The notes beneath the pieces were generated by a model. The model was not told the origin of the DNA and did not search any database. It worked only from the letters and a program-made list of their open reading frames with translations. This document shows positions 1-10,351 of a stretch of DNA of 64,000 bases, piece by piece. Each line of letters starts with the position of its first letter. The first letter of the stretch is position 1. Source of the stretch: Eudorina sp. 2006-703-Eu-15. Taxonomy: Eukaryota; Chlorophyta; Chlorophyceae; Chlamydomonadales; Volvocaceae. The stretch is from contig BDSI01000221.1 of the NCBI GenBank assembly GCA_003117195.1, forward strand, positions 33,501-97,500. Reading direction: 5' to 3'. Position numbers and translations under genes: made by a program.

Positions 1-1174
1 GCCGTGCCATCTGAACTTGTCCTGCTGCTGCTGCTGCTGCATGCTCCTGCCGCATCTATCGTGCCAGCGCCAGCCCAAGCATACATGGTATTAAGCGCCT
101 TAAGGATACCTTCGCGTCGGCATATACAGGCGCCATCATGGCCATCTGTAACCCAAATGCCACGTCAAATGCACAATTGCAAATGCTGCTCATGCACTTG
201 ACTTGCCATCGTCAATAGGCGTCAATCCATGCGGCCCATCCCTTAACGTAGGGACTAACCGTGCGATGCCCTTCTTGGTACACAGACGCTCTATTCAGGC
301 GGCACTTCAAGGGACTGAGGGACTTCGCTGCATGTAACAGCAATGGAACAGGCCAGGGCCGCATCCGGAAGGGGCTGTCACTGGACTGCGCACCGGCCTT
401 CTGTGAAACCCACGCTGAGCGCCAGTACACATAATAATCGCTACACCGCGCTTGTCATTCATTGTCAGCGTGTGCCAACTCCGCGGGCTCATGCTGCACA
501 AGTGCACTCCAGCAGCGCTGTACTGAGTTGGCATCGAGGCGCCGTAGCCGAAGAGTACTGAACCGCAGCTTTATAATTGGCTAGTACACCAGCCATTGTG
601 CAAAAAGAAATGAGCGCCCAAAGCTTCGAGCTGAAATTCGAGTAATGAAGTAGCGTTTTCTTGATCGAGCTGAGAAGGAGCTCTCCAGCATCAGGCGGGA
701 CAACCTCTCAAGGCAGATGGGCAGAATTATAGAGGAACATGTCCGTGCTGGGCATGGTCCCGTTCGTAACGCTGGCAATCATCGTCGAAGTCTGTTGCGG
801 CTGCGTCGGGTTTGTCCATACCACAACGCGCATCCTATGAGCCGGATGTCAGGATAATCATCAAATATCATGGCAGATTATAACAACTGAAGATCCCAAA
901 GCAATAAAAATTGAGATATTTACAAGATACGGGCAAGACACGGCCTTGGCAAATGTGAAATCAAAGAGAAGTTGCGATTTAAGGGTCATAGCGTTATTTA
1001 CATACGAATACAGTCACAGTGCGTGTCAAACGTCAGTCAAAAATCAATTACCATAACGCAAACCGTACAACGGTTGGCAACGGACTCAGCGTGCAATTCG
1101 ACTCTCATAACTCTCATAATTGAGTGATTACATTTCGTCGAAGCAACACGTGACTCTGATGCGTTTCAGGATGT
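1..1174. other. Intergenic, no gene recognised
   Basis: GC content is moderate and no exon chain or protein family could be recognised. A plus-strand open stretch around 655-855 reads like a charged, Arg-rich peptide but matches nothing I know and has no convincing start or splice signals. A short CTG run lies at about 25-40. Confidence 0.4.
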
Positions 1175-1405
1175 GTGTGTGGCCGCTTGCGGTTAACCGT
1201 CCGCGATGGCAGAGAACGATCTGCACGTTGGTGTCGGGTATGTGGGAACCGTCAGGCAGTAGAGGATGCATTTCACGTGCTGCTGGAGTGTCCTACTTAT
1301 GCGAATATTCGACCGAAGCTTCCGGCCCTGGGGGTTGCTCCAGGGAACCGTATGGTTGAGGTCATGGGTGTCAAGGACCAACGAGTTTTGGACGATATGA
1401 TGTAG
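1175..1405 (+). pseudogene. LINE reverse transcriptase C-terminal remnant
   Basis: The plus-strand frame carries the zinc-knuckle-like tail typical of L1/R2-type non-LTR retrotransposon proteins: Cys-x2-Cys, then about 10 residues, then His-x4-Cys (CRVCGNRQAVEDAFHVLLEC), followed by PTYANIR. This motif normally sits after the RT domain. No RT catalytic motifs are visible upstream and the frame is short, so this is a truncated, dead copy. It is on the opposite strand to the LINEs at 51-57 kb and its motif differs (DAFHVLLEC versus HHFWACPVAQ), so it probably belongs to another LINE lineage. Confidence 0.6.
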
Positions 1406-2481
1406 GTTGCAGTACTCTTGGCTCGTCTGGACCGTACAAGCTAGAAGCTTATAACACAAAAACGTCAAAACGTCTCATAACTGTCAATGTGTCGAACATT
1501 TAGATTAAAGCGCAATCCGATTATGCGGTTGCTAATATAAAAGGTGGGTTTGTTGTTGACATAATGCAGATGCGACAGGACGCGAATCGCGCGAGTCCGG
1601 CCTACGCGGGCCTACGTCTGTACCTTTCCCCTGTGTACTCTCTGCAATCGACCCCCTTCCCTCCGGCCCCCCGCCACGGAGAGACGGCGTACATCGGCAG
1701 ACAGCAACCTTGTAGTGTTCCAAAATGGTTGTAACGCCGGTAACGCATTGTGCCCATTCCTATTCAGGCTTTCCGTTTTCACCAGGTTTCACCCTTCGGC
1801 ACCCTTCCAGGCAGGCAGGGATGGAGGAACGCGCCTGAACACACGTTTGTTCCTGGTGATCCGTACATGCTACCGTAATCGCGTCCCGAACACTTCGTTT
1901 CGGCATTGTACGATTGTCGATGACAACTGATGTGACCCTTAGGGACCCTTCAATTGCGTGAGGTCACTGCAGCAATTGGATTCAGGCGTCCGCAGGTTGA
2001 AAAGGTTGAATTAGCTCCTTATGTCCGTTGCTACGCCACCGAGTGCGTGGTCGTCACATATCTCGCCGGATCTGACGCACCCGAAATTGGTCTCTGCCGC
2101 ACACACATCTCGGTCAACGACCTGAGGCAGATACGAACAGATCCGGTTCTGAGAAGTCTCGATGGCAGTCGGGCCATGTCGCCGGGGTGAGGAACGTATC
2201 CGAACGAGGATCATGCCCCCGCCGTCCCGGCTACCCTCTGCTCGTGCCAAGGCGCATGCCGCCCCGTGCGGGGCGCTCTGGCCCCTGAGGCGGCCGGCCG
2301 GAGAGCCACGTGCGTGTGGCATGGACGGGCTCAGATAGGGTTCCGCTCATCCGGCGGGACCCATGGGGCGCTTGTTTGGCAATCCGTGTCAGGCTCACTC
2401 ACCAGGAATCCAACACACTGTTGGCTGCATGACCACCCCGCCCGGGTGACGGAGGATGCGTACACAGTCCTTGGGAGGGGT

Positions 2482-2549
2482 CGACCGGGTGTTCCAACGG
2501 GCCCAGATAGCGCCTACGAGCTATCTGGGCCCGTTGGAACACCCGGTCG
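2482..2549. repeat. Perfect 30-bp inverted repeat made from a dispersed repeat end
   Basis: Arms 2482-2511 and 2520-2549 are exact reverse complements around an 8-nt loop. The right arm runs on into GGGACACAGGTCCACC and TTGTAACAGTTACA (to about 2580). The same arm plus terminus occurs at 35547-35612, on the minus strand at 47468-47525, and degenerate at 18589-18655. It therefore looks like the 3' end of an interspersed retroelement, here present as two head-to-head copies of its terminal segment. Confidence 0.75.
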
Positions 2550-3210
2550 GGACACAGGTCCACCTTGTAACAGTTACAATACTGTTCGATATCAAGGGGT
2601 GGCACGTGATCTCCCGACTTCAGATTCTGGGGTGTCGCAACGAACCATGTGCGGGTAAATACGGTTTGCGTTGCACGGGTTGAAGCAAACCGAGCCGTGT
2701 GCGCTAGGCAGGGTGTGTACGCCCTAGGAAGGTCCGCAGGTTGCAGTTCTGGGTGTGCCGGGTATCGGCCTGAAGCGCTGGTGATAGCGACGACAAGCAG
2801 CAACCACATTTACAGTATCGTGCAGCGTCGTGAGGTGTGACGGACTCACTCTTCAGTGTCTGTGTGGCACAGGTAGGTGCCGGCCGGGCATGCAGCAGGG
2901 CTGGATAAAAGGACGGATAGGATACCGTATCGCATGCTTCGGCCGCGTGGGCGTCCCCTGCCGGCCTCTACAACTCACGACGCTGCGTGTTTAATGAGAA
3001 GCCCTTGCCAAAACATGCGTTGGGTCCACGCTGCACGTCGGGCTCCAGCCACGTGCAGTCCCACATGCAAAGGCATCAACACGAAATGCTGGCCATTTCT
3101 GTATGTCCCGCCGCTGGTTCGACGACTGGATGCAGGGATGGGTGCGTGGATGGCTGGGGGGATATTTCATGCAGACGTTGGGACCTGATGGCCTCCTGGG
3201 TGGGCGAATG

Positions 3211-3215
3211 TTACA
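3211..3215 (-). terminator. Candidate poly(A) signal of the FKBP gene
   Basis: TGTAA on the minus strand lies about 270 nt past the FKBP stop codon. TGTAA is the usual chlorophyte poly(A) signal. The same bases belong to a GTTACAGCGGA motif that also occurs at LINE 3' ends (15207, 47171), so it may be a repeat rather than a signal. Confidence 0.35.
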
Positions 3216-3486
3216 GCGGATCACTTGACGAGGATTGATATCGGCGCCTCCCTACCCGGAGGGCACCCGGGCTGCATCACACTGAGCGACATTGCAACAC
3301 GGCCTCCTGCGGGCTCCACCACCTCGCCATCCCGCCGTCAACCGTCAACCGCCCACCGAATAATGCCTGGTCAGTCAACCTCGTTCCCCCTGCTCGTCCG
3401 CCGGTGGGAGTTCAACACTTCCACCAGCGCTGACAGGAGATGATGCACCGACTATAGCCCGTAGCCCCCCTCTCCGCTCCTCTCCT

Positions 3487-6373
3487 CTACTTGCGCGGCA
3501 GCAGCTCCACATCGAACTCCAGCGTCGCGTTGGGCGGGATGACGCCACCGGCGCCACGGGCCCTGTTGCGCGCACGGCACACCAGGGGCAGGTTTCACTC
3601 GTGGCGGGCCTGGCGGCCTTCATCGTGCATGCACTGGGGTGCTACTGTGTAAAAGAGAACTGAGCCGTGGTGCTACTGTGTGTGGCCAGCACGAAATGCT
3701 TCAGAACCGGCCCTGCAGCACGTGGGGCTTCATGTCGGAGCTTCTTAGATAGCCTGCTCGCCTCAGCAGAGACATTCGGGCAAGGAAAAGGTTTTGCTAA
3801 TGAAAAACCCAAAACCGCTCCCTAGTTCCCTACCCGTAGCCGAGCTCCGGCGGGATGACCAGCAGGCGCTTGCCGCCCTCCTTCATGGCCGGGATGTCCT
3901 GCAGGGAGCCGGGACGTGGGTGGGCGGGTCGTGCGACACAGCGGAAGAAACAGCACCGGCTGGCCACGCGGGGCAGCTACCCTCTTGCCGACCGTGAGCC
4001 GGCTGCGAGCTCTTGGATGCAGCCAGGACCACAGCGACTCATCGATTTAAGGAGCATTTGGTGGTGCTTTTGATGGCGGCACGGCTAAACGCGTGCGGAT
4101 CATCAGGAGCAAACGGCCTGACGCCAGGGGCGTACTTCATGCAACTCTGCCACACTATGTACGATGGAGTAGCGTCTCGCTTGATGTTTGGTAGTACTTC
4201 GGGCCTACACAAGACAAACTTTGCCTGCTTTGACATCAGCGCAAAAGCGAATCGGCCGCAGTTGCTTCACGCCATAATTGCGGCGGCCGGCCGGCCACAC
4301 AATGATGACCAGCTGCCCGGTTGTGTACATCAAGTTTGGCATATTGCGCACAAACGGGTTTCCCGCAAGCCATGAACGCGATCAGAGGTTTGCGCCACTG
4401 GGTTCCACTGCCCTGCCCACCACACAAAGCACACACCACATTGCAAAAGTGAAACGAACTGCCCGACGAGCACAGCGTGAAACTCGCGCGCGCAGGCGCA
4501 GCAAGGACACGCAGGTTGCTGCAAGAAGGGCGGAGCACACATTCCGCCGGGGCTTGATTGGGCTCGATAACCGATACCCGGCCGCGTTCAGCTCTCACCT
4601 CCGCACCCAGGATGCCCATGTCCCAGCCCTTGATGACCTGGCCCACTCCGATCTGCAGCGTGTCAAAGGAATTAATAGGAGCGTAGCGAAGCCAAGGATT
4701 CAGGGAAGGAGACGCATAGAGGGAGAGCGAGTTAGGAAATCGACATGAAGCCATTACAACCTGGCGTCGGAGGGAGTCTTCAAAGGTCGTGGAGCTGCCT
4801 GGCTGGCTGGCAGGCTGGCAGGTGCGACCTGCTCTGCGCGGCCAAACGGCTCACGTGTCACCACCAGACCGTAATCTGTATCCTCTCTCTCTACAGGCGG
4901 AAGAACATCAGTGTCGCGGGCATGCAGGCGTCGCTGTCACGACCTGTTGCTGTTCGAGGAGGTGTGATCTCTCTGTCGATTCAACCCGAGCGCCCGGCTA
5001 CAGCAGACGTCCCTCCCAGAGAGGCTCTGTTAGCTGCCCATCTCATGTGGTTCAGGGTACAGGTGATCATCATCAGCAGGGGAGGTACACGTTTTGCTTA
5101 CTGCAATCCGTGGTCTACGCGACCATACTTCTCATATCACTGCTAACTAGCGCCTCTGAAGCTCTTGGCCACATCGTGCATCGACATAGCACAGGACACG
5201 CTGGTTTCGCACCCCAGGGGTTGGTCCCGCTTCCGTGTTCCGCCAGGCCCCACTCCTGAGGCGACATGCCCCCAGCATGCCAAATGGCATCAGCACGAAC
5301 TACTTTCCATTGCTGTGGCCAGCCCCAATCCCAAGGCCCTCAAGACTTGAGAAGAAGTTGGAGAAGAAGTGCCACTGCGGATCGCCGCGTTTGCGGCCGA
5401 CCGCACCGGCAGTTCACCGACCAGTGCCTGGGCCCAGGAGGTGTCTCACCTGGAAGTTCAGCGGCTGACGACGCTGGTAGGAGGAATCGAACACGGCACC
5501 GCTGGTCAGGCGGCCGGTGTAGTGGCACCTGCAGCGCGGGGGATGAAGGAGAGGGACGGACGGCGGTGCCGGTGGGTCACCAAACTGTGGGCTGGTCACT
5601 GCAAGGAGCGCGTGGCTTACGGCAGACGCCGCAGTCGCATCGGCACTCCCTGCCAGGGCGGTGATGCGGCATTTTTCTGGCGGACACGGACCGTGCGAGG
5701 ACAGAGCAGACGTGGACCGGCGTCACAGGTGGCCTCAGTGGGTGAGATACTGATGCATGCGGTGCATGCGGTGCATGCGGACTGGAAACGAGACAGGGGT
5801 CGCAGAGTGGCGCCCCGGACCTCGAGTGGCGGCCCGGGGCGCCACTCTGCGACCCCTGTCTCGTTTCCAGTCCGCATGCACCTCCACGAAACGTTCCGTC
5901 CCGAGATGGGAGCCTTACTTGATGGTCGAGCCCTTGACGGGCGACGGTCCGGTGCCCTCCTGCACGTCCTTCCACTTGAGGCCGCTCTTGCTCACGTTGA
6001 GCTCGCCAGCATCAGCTGCCACAGCGGGCAAGGTGGACACGGCGGGCAGGGTTGCGGCAGCCGCGATCAGAAACTCCCGCCGGCCAAGCACCTGCTGATC
6101 ATCAGCCTGCAGGGAGCTGGCTTGAGACCTGCCTGACGCGCGAACGCGGGTGGTGAGGAGTCGCGCGGGTGCCCGCTGCGCCTGCGATATGCGGCCAGCA
6201 CACAGCGGGAGCGATGGGGTCATCGGCAAAGAGTTCGCTATGGTTAGGAAATAACAGTGATGACCACATGATGAATGTAATGCGGATGAATGAAGCGCCA
6301 ATAAATTCTGCCCAGTCCTTACCTTGGCCGTCAAGCGCCAGGCGCTAAGACGAGACTGCATGACCAGCGACAT
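3487..6373 (-). CDS. Thylakoid-lumen FKBP-type peptidyl-prolyl isomerase
   Basis: Six exons join in frame to 195 aa: 6323-6373, 5919-6181, 5450-5528, 4599-4652, 3834-3898, 3487-3562. All have GT..AG ends. Residues 1-50 look like a chloroplast transit peptide rich in Arg, Ser and Ala. RREFLIAAAATLPAV (from residue 51) is a twin-arginine thylakoid signal that ends at a likely AVAADA cleavage site near residue 73. The FKBP domain follows: HYTGRL, VFDSS, GVGQVIKGWD, ELGYG and NATLEFDVELL, the usual family landmarks, with the Tyr, Phe-Asp, Val-Ile-Trp and Tyr pocket residues present. The family catalyses proline cis/trans isomerisation, and lumenal members are linked to photosynthetic complex assembly. 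The start at 6373 was chosen because it opens the transit peptide directly; an in-frame upstream extension enters the inverted repeat and looks non-coding. Intron 2 holds a perfect 49-bp hairpin. Confidence 0.93.
5770..5882. repeat. Perfect 49-bp inverted repeat inside FKBP intron 2
   Basis: Arms 5770-5818 and 5834-5882 are exact reverse complements with a 15-nt loop. The repeat lies wholly in the intron between exons 2 and 3, so the FKBP pre-mRNA would contain a 49-bp perfect stem. This is compatible with an intronic small-RNA precursor, a very young foldback insertion, or recent gene conversion between the arms. No coding potential was seen. Confidence 0.9.
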
Positions 6374-6480
6374 TTTGATGTAATACTTGCGACAGCTACA
6401 ACGAGTACTCTTCAGATCAAGTAATTTCGGATATGCGACGGCAGTGCTCAGGCGCGTACGACGTTGCCGACACACGTCTT

Positions 6481-7983
6481 GTGCCAGGATCAATGCATAC
6501 TGCCTCCAAACAATATCTTACATTAATTGTGATATTGAGTGCCCATAGGTTGAATACATGACGAAATTTCAAGATTACATCGTACCTGTTTGCATCCTGA
6601 AGCCAACAAAACGGACCTGTCGATAGTTTGACTATATGCAAACAAATGACGTGAAAACCGACATGCGCTAACTATTGATGATGATTCTAATTTCAGCCAG
6701 GCACCCAAAAGTAGTCAGCCGGCGGCGGCGGAGAATGCAGGATTCATGGAATTTCTTGTGGGGATTATCGAGTTGTTCTGCGATCACCACGTTGTGGCTT
6801 CTGTGTGTGAAAGTTCCATATCCGGCCGACGGCGTCACCAGCGGCCCAATCCCGCAGGTGGGTGATAATCCGACCTACTAAATAACAGGCGGGCACTACA
6901 GTCACAAAAGCTCAAACTTGACCAGAAACTTGCTAGAAATGCAAACTGCTATGCGCCGTGTGCCCAACGCAGCTCATGTTTCTATGAGTCCTGCTGTGCG
7001 CTGTGTGGTATCTTCAAAGGGCAGCTGTGTGGTATCTTCAAAGGGCAGCTGCGCGCCATACGGCCACGGACGTGCAGGGTTGTCACCTGCGAGGTGGGGA
7101 GGGAAGCCTCGGGCAACTGCGACGAGAGGTTTTACGAGCCCACACCAAGCCCAGCTCTATCGGCAAGACAGAGGATGATGAGCGTCGAGGCATGTTTGAA
7201 GATGGACTAGACGAATTCTCGATTCGTCTAGTCCATCATCAAACACGCCTCGACGCTCATCACCCTCTGTCTTGCCGATAGAGCTGGGGAAGCTTGGTGC
7301 GGGCTCGTAAAACCTCTCGTCGCAGCTGCCCGAGGCTTCCCTCACCACCTCGAAGGTGACAACCCTACACGTCCGTGGCCGTATGGCGACTGCGACGGCG
7401 CAGCTGCCCTTTGAAGATACCACACAGCGCACAGCAGGACACATAGAAGCATGCATGAGCTGCGTTGGGCACACGGGCACACGGCGCATATCAGTGTGCA
7501 TTTCTAGAAAGTTTCTGGTCAAGTTTTGAGCTTTTGTAACTGTAGTGCCCGCCTGTTATTTAGTAGGTCGGATTATCACCCAGCTGCTACAGTTCGTGCC
7601 TGGGATTGGGCCGCTGGTGATGCCGTCGGCCCGATACGGAACTTTCACACACAGAAGCCAAAACGTGGTGATCGCAGAACAACTCGTGAATCCCCCCACA
7701 AAATGCCATGAATCCTGCATTCTCCGCCGACAATAGGATGACTACTTTCTGGTGCCTGGCTGATTCATCATCAATAGTTCGCACATGTCGGTTTTCATGC
7801 CATTTGTTTGCATATAGTAAAACTCGCGAAAGGTCCGTTTTTGTTGGCTTTAGGATGCAAGCAGGAACGATGTAAGCTCTAAATTTCGTCATCTATAGAA
7901 CCTATGAGAACTCAATAGCACAATTAATGTAATGTAAGATATTTTTTGGAGGCAGTAGATCGCATGATCCATTGATCCTGGCA
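6481..7983. repeat. 1.5-kb imperfect inverted repeat (foldback element)
   Basis: The left arm (about 6481-7216) and right arm (about 7222-7983) are reverse complements over nearly their whole length, with small indels, and meet at a 5-nt loop (7217-7221). Outer ends are TGCCAGGATCAATG and its complement. Both arms encode, on the strand pointing to the centre, a similar peptide: ENAGFMAFCGGIHELFCDHH on the right arm (minus strand, about 7690-7750) with matching residues on the left (plus strand, about 6730-6800). A gene fragment therefore seems to have been duplicated head to head. A transcript across it would fold into a very long double-stranded RNA. The left end comes within about 110 nt of the FKBP start codon. 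Confidence 0.85.
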
Positions 7984-7986
7984 TAA

Positions 7987-8287
7987 GAGGGTGTTTCCAT
8001 ATGGATTAGCGGCCACGGATTAACAATTAGCTTGTCGTGCACACCTTATCTGCGAAGATTAAAACTATACAACCAATGTTTCTAAATTGCTCTTCCTATA
8101 GAATTACATAGCTTAATTCACGTCATAGAATATTTGATACCTGGTCGCGACCAAGTATCAAATTGTCGACCAAAGGATTAGGAGGTCCCCTTTGCATAGG
8201 CATATAAAGCACATTAAATATATCATAGATTAGGCTTAGGAGCTAATTCGCCGGAAGGGCTAATCCACCGTAAGTGGAAACACCCTC
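7987..8287. mobile_element. MITE of the PIF/Harbinger (Tourist) type
   Basis: The terminal inverted repeats begin GAGGGTGTTTCCA and extend imperfectly into a GGATTAGC block. The element is 301 bp, AT-rich compared with its surroundings, and flanked by TAA at 7984-7986 and 8288-8290. A 3-bp TAA duplication with this type of terminus is characteristic of PIF/Harbinger MITEs. It contains an internal palindrome around 8132-8163 and no coding capacity. It begins 3 bp from the end of the long inverted repeat. Confidence 0.8.
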
Positions 8288-8303
8288 TAAGACCGTTCAA
8301 TCT

Positions 8304-9128
8304 GGGTGGGGTGAGGCTTCTACCGTAGAAGTACATCCCCAAGTGTGAGAGAAAGAATTTCACAGCATAGTTCACGGTTTTCAATGGTTTAAATTGCAAC
8401 ATGAAATTTATGAAGAGCGCTGAAGTTCTATCAAGAGAGCACCGCATTTCATGGTTAGAAGGAAAGCAAAGGCGGGAAGGAGCAAAACATGATGCTATGA
8501 AGAAATATATCAATAGGAAAAAAGCTTGCTTTTTGTCCTTCTTCTTCATGGGGGCGACCGATGCCGCAGCTGGCGAGAGAATGGTTGCCGACTCATTCTG
8601 GCCATCCATTAGTGCCTTTGCCACCGTGGCCAGAACGTCGCCCTGCTTAAGGAGAAGCTGCTGGCTGTTCTCCACAGATTGCTGCAGAGGCGCGACAAGA
8701 TTCTTAACAGCGGTGTCGTCCATTCATTCATTCAGTACTAAAAGTGAATGTGCCTTGACGTTGTAGGCTCTCATTATTTGCATGCGCAACTGGGTGTATT
8801 GTTGAATGCGTGCGTATGATATGTATGATATGTTGACGGGACGGACGTCTGGCATGAGCGGTGCGCGCTTCTTGCTCCCATTGCTAAGGATACCTTAACC
8901 AATCACAAGCTTTCTTTTCCTATTTATATTTCTTCATAGCACCTTGTTTTGCTTCTTCCCGCCTTTGCATTCCCACTGGGCAATGAAATGCGGAGCACTC
9001 TTCATAGAACTTCGGCGCTCTTCGTAATTTTCATGTTGCCATTGAAAGCATTTAAAAATGTGCACCATGCTGTGAGACTCCTTCTATCACACTGAGGGGT
9101 TGTACTTCACTTGAAGCCTCACCCCACC
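8304..9128. mobile_element. Foldback element with about 235-bp inverted repeats and an internal coding scrap
   Basis: Outer arms start GGGTGGGGTGAGGCTTC (8304) and end with the complement at 9128. The arms run to about 8540 and from about 8893 with scattered mismatches. The unique interior carries a minus-strand frame (start 8723) for MDDTAVKNLVAPLQQSVENS, continuing as a Gln/Leu-rich, probably helical stretch of about 65 residues that ends in a Lys-rich tail at the left arm. I recognise no transposase. The interior may be a captured host exon or a remnant of the element's own protein. Confidence 0.7.
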
Positions 9129-10351
9129 GAGCCACAACCGACTTGCGGCAGTCGATCTGTCGCATGCTTGCACTGACGCGCTGCATCCCCAAAAGCGCGT
9201 GATGCAGTGAGCAATTTACTGACTGATTCTCGTATCATATAACCGTTACAGTGCGCTCCAAACGCCACATGGTTAACAACTAGCCCCGACTGACAGTTTC
9301 TAGCTCCTCTGGTTACATTCGTTCGAAAACAACACGCCCTGCAAAGACAACCACTCTGCTACGACCTGCAAGGGACACCCGTTAGCATTTTGTTCGACGC
9401 TGGACCAGTGGCCGGTTGTTGCTGCAATGTCCAAACCGGCAGAAGGCCGGTGGACACCGTAACGACCACTCCGTTGCAACCACCAAGCGCCCCACGCTGC
9501 CCACCCGAAGGGCGAACTCTCCCGGGCGGGCGGGCGGGAACTATGCCCCGGCAGAGGGGCAACAGTAACGAACAAGATTAGCAACAACGGCAGATACCAA
9601 GTAGCAACCCAGCAGCCGTTGAACAAGCAGTGACGGCTCTGCCGCGCCTTGGTATACTTGTACACATGTACAATCGAAATCATTTCACCAATCGTCGCTA
9701 GAACCTGACTTCCCTGCTATTCATACTTAATTGCTAGAGAAGTCAACGTATCTGCCTACCTGTACCTAAGGATCACATCATCTACAAAATTGGATGGGCA
9801 CCCCCCCCCAAAAGTGACCCAGGTCAGGAGTTCCATGTCTGGCCCGGAGCACACTGCGGTTGTGGGAAGTAACACACACCCGCAAGTGCAGCGATGCAGT
9901 GGCCGTCTTTAATGCCTGCCCCCTAGATCCCATGAACCATTACACCCCGCACAACATGGCATATGGGTGCATCCCACATGCTACACGCCCTCATCCCCCT
10001 TGACCCCGGGCAACACATCTGTCCGCAGCGGACGAGGCGGCCCCGGCCACTCGCTGCCCCTCACCCAACATCCATCCCCGGACCCCAACTCGAGCTACAC
10101 ACACGGTCTGGCCCGCACCTGCTGGCCCGGGAGACTTGCCAGCCCACATGCATTTCGGTTCACTGAGCACCCAGTCGCTGCGTACCGTACTCGGGTCACT
10201 GGCTCCCCCCACACTCGGTGCTCTCTGTGGCCACCCATCAGCTCCTGAACCACTCTCCTCGCGCGCCGTCCCTCTCGCCACTCCCGCGCCCCTCCCGCGT
10301 CCTTCCCGCGTCATATCGCTCATCCCGCCAGCAGCAGCACCGAACCTCTCT
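9129..10351. other. Intergenic and SDR 3' region, no gene recognised
   Basis: No protein family was recognised. The right part should be the 3' UTR of the SDR gene. A palindromic 20-bp cluster near 9150-9210 and a GC-rich block at 9480-9560 are present but unremarkable. Confidence 0.4.
9940..9944 (-). terminator. Candidate poly(A) signal of the SDR gene
   Basis: TGTAA on the minus strand lies about 410 nt past the SDR stop codon, a plausible chlorophyte 3' UTR length. Confidence 0.4.

Larger units (their letters stand above)
1406..3486. other. Intergenic, repeat-bearing, no gene recognised
   Basis: This stretch contains a perfect 30-bp palindrome (2482-2549, listed separately) and the probable 3' UTR of the FKBP gene, which lies to the right on the minus strand. 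The open frames seen here are short and overlap each other on both strands. None shows a recognisable domain. Confidence 0.4.
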
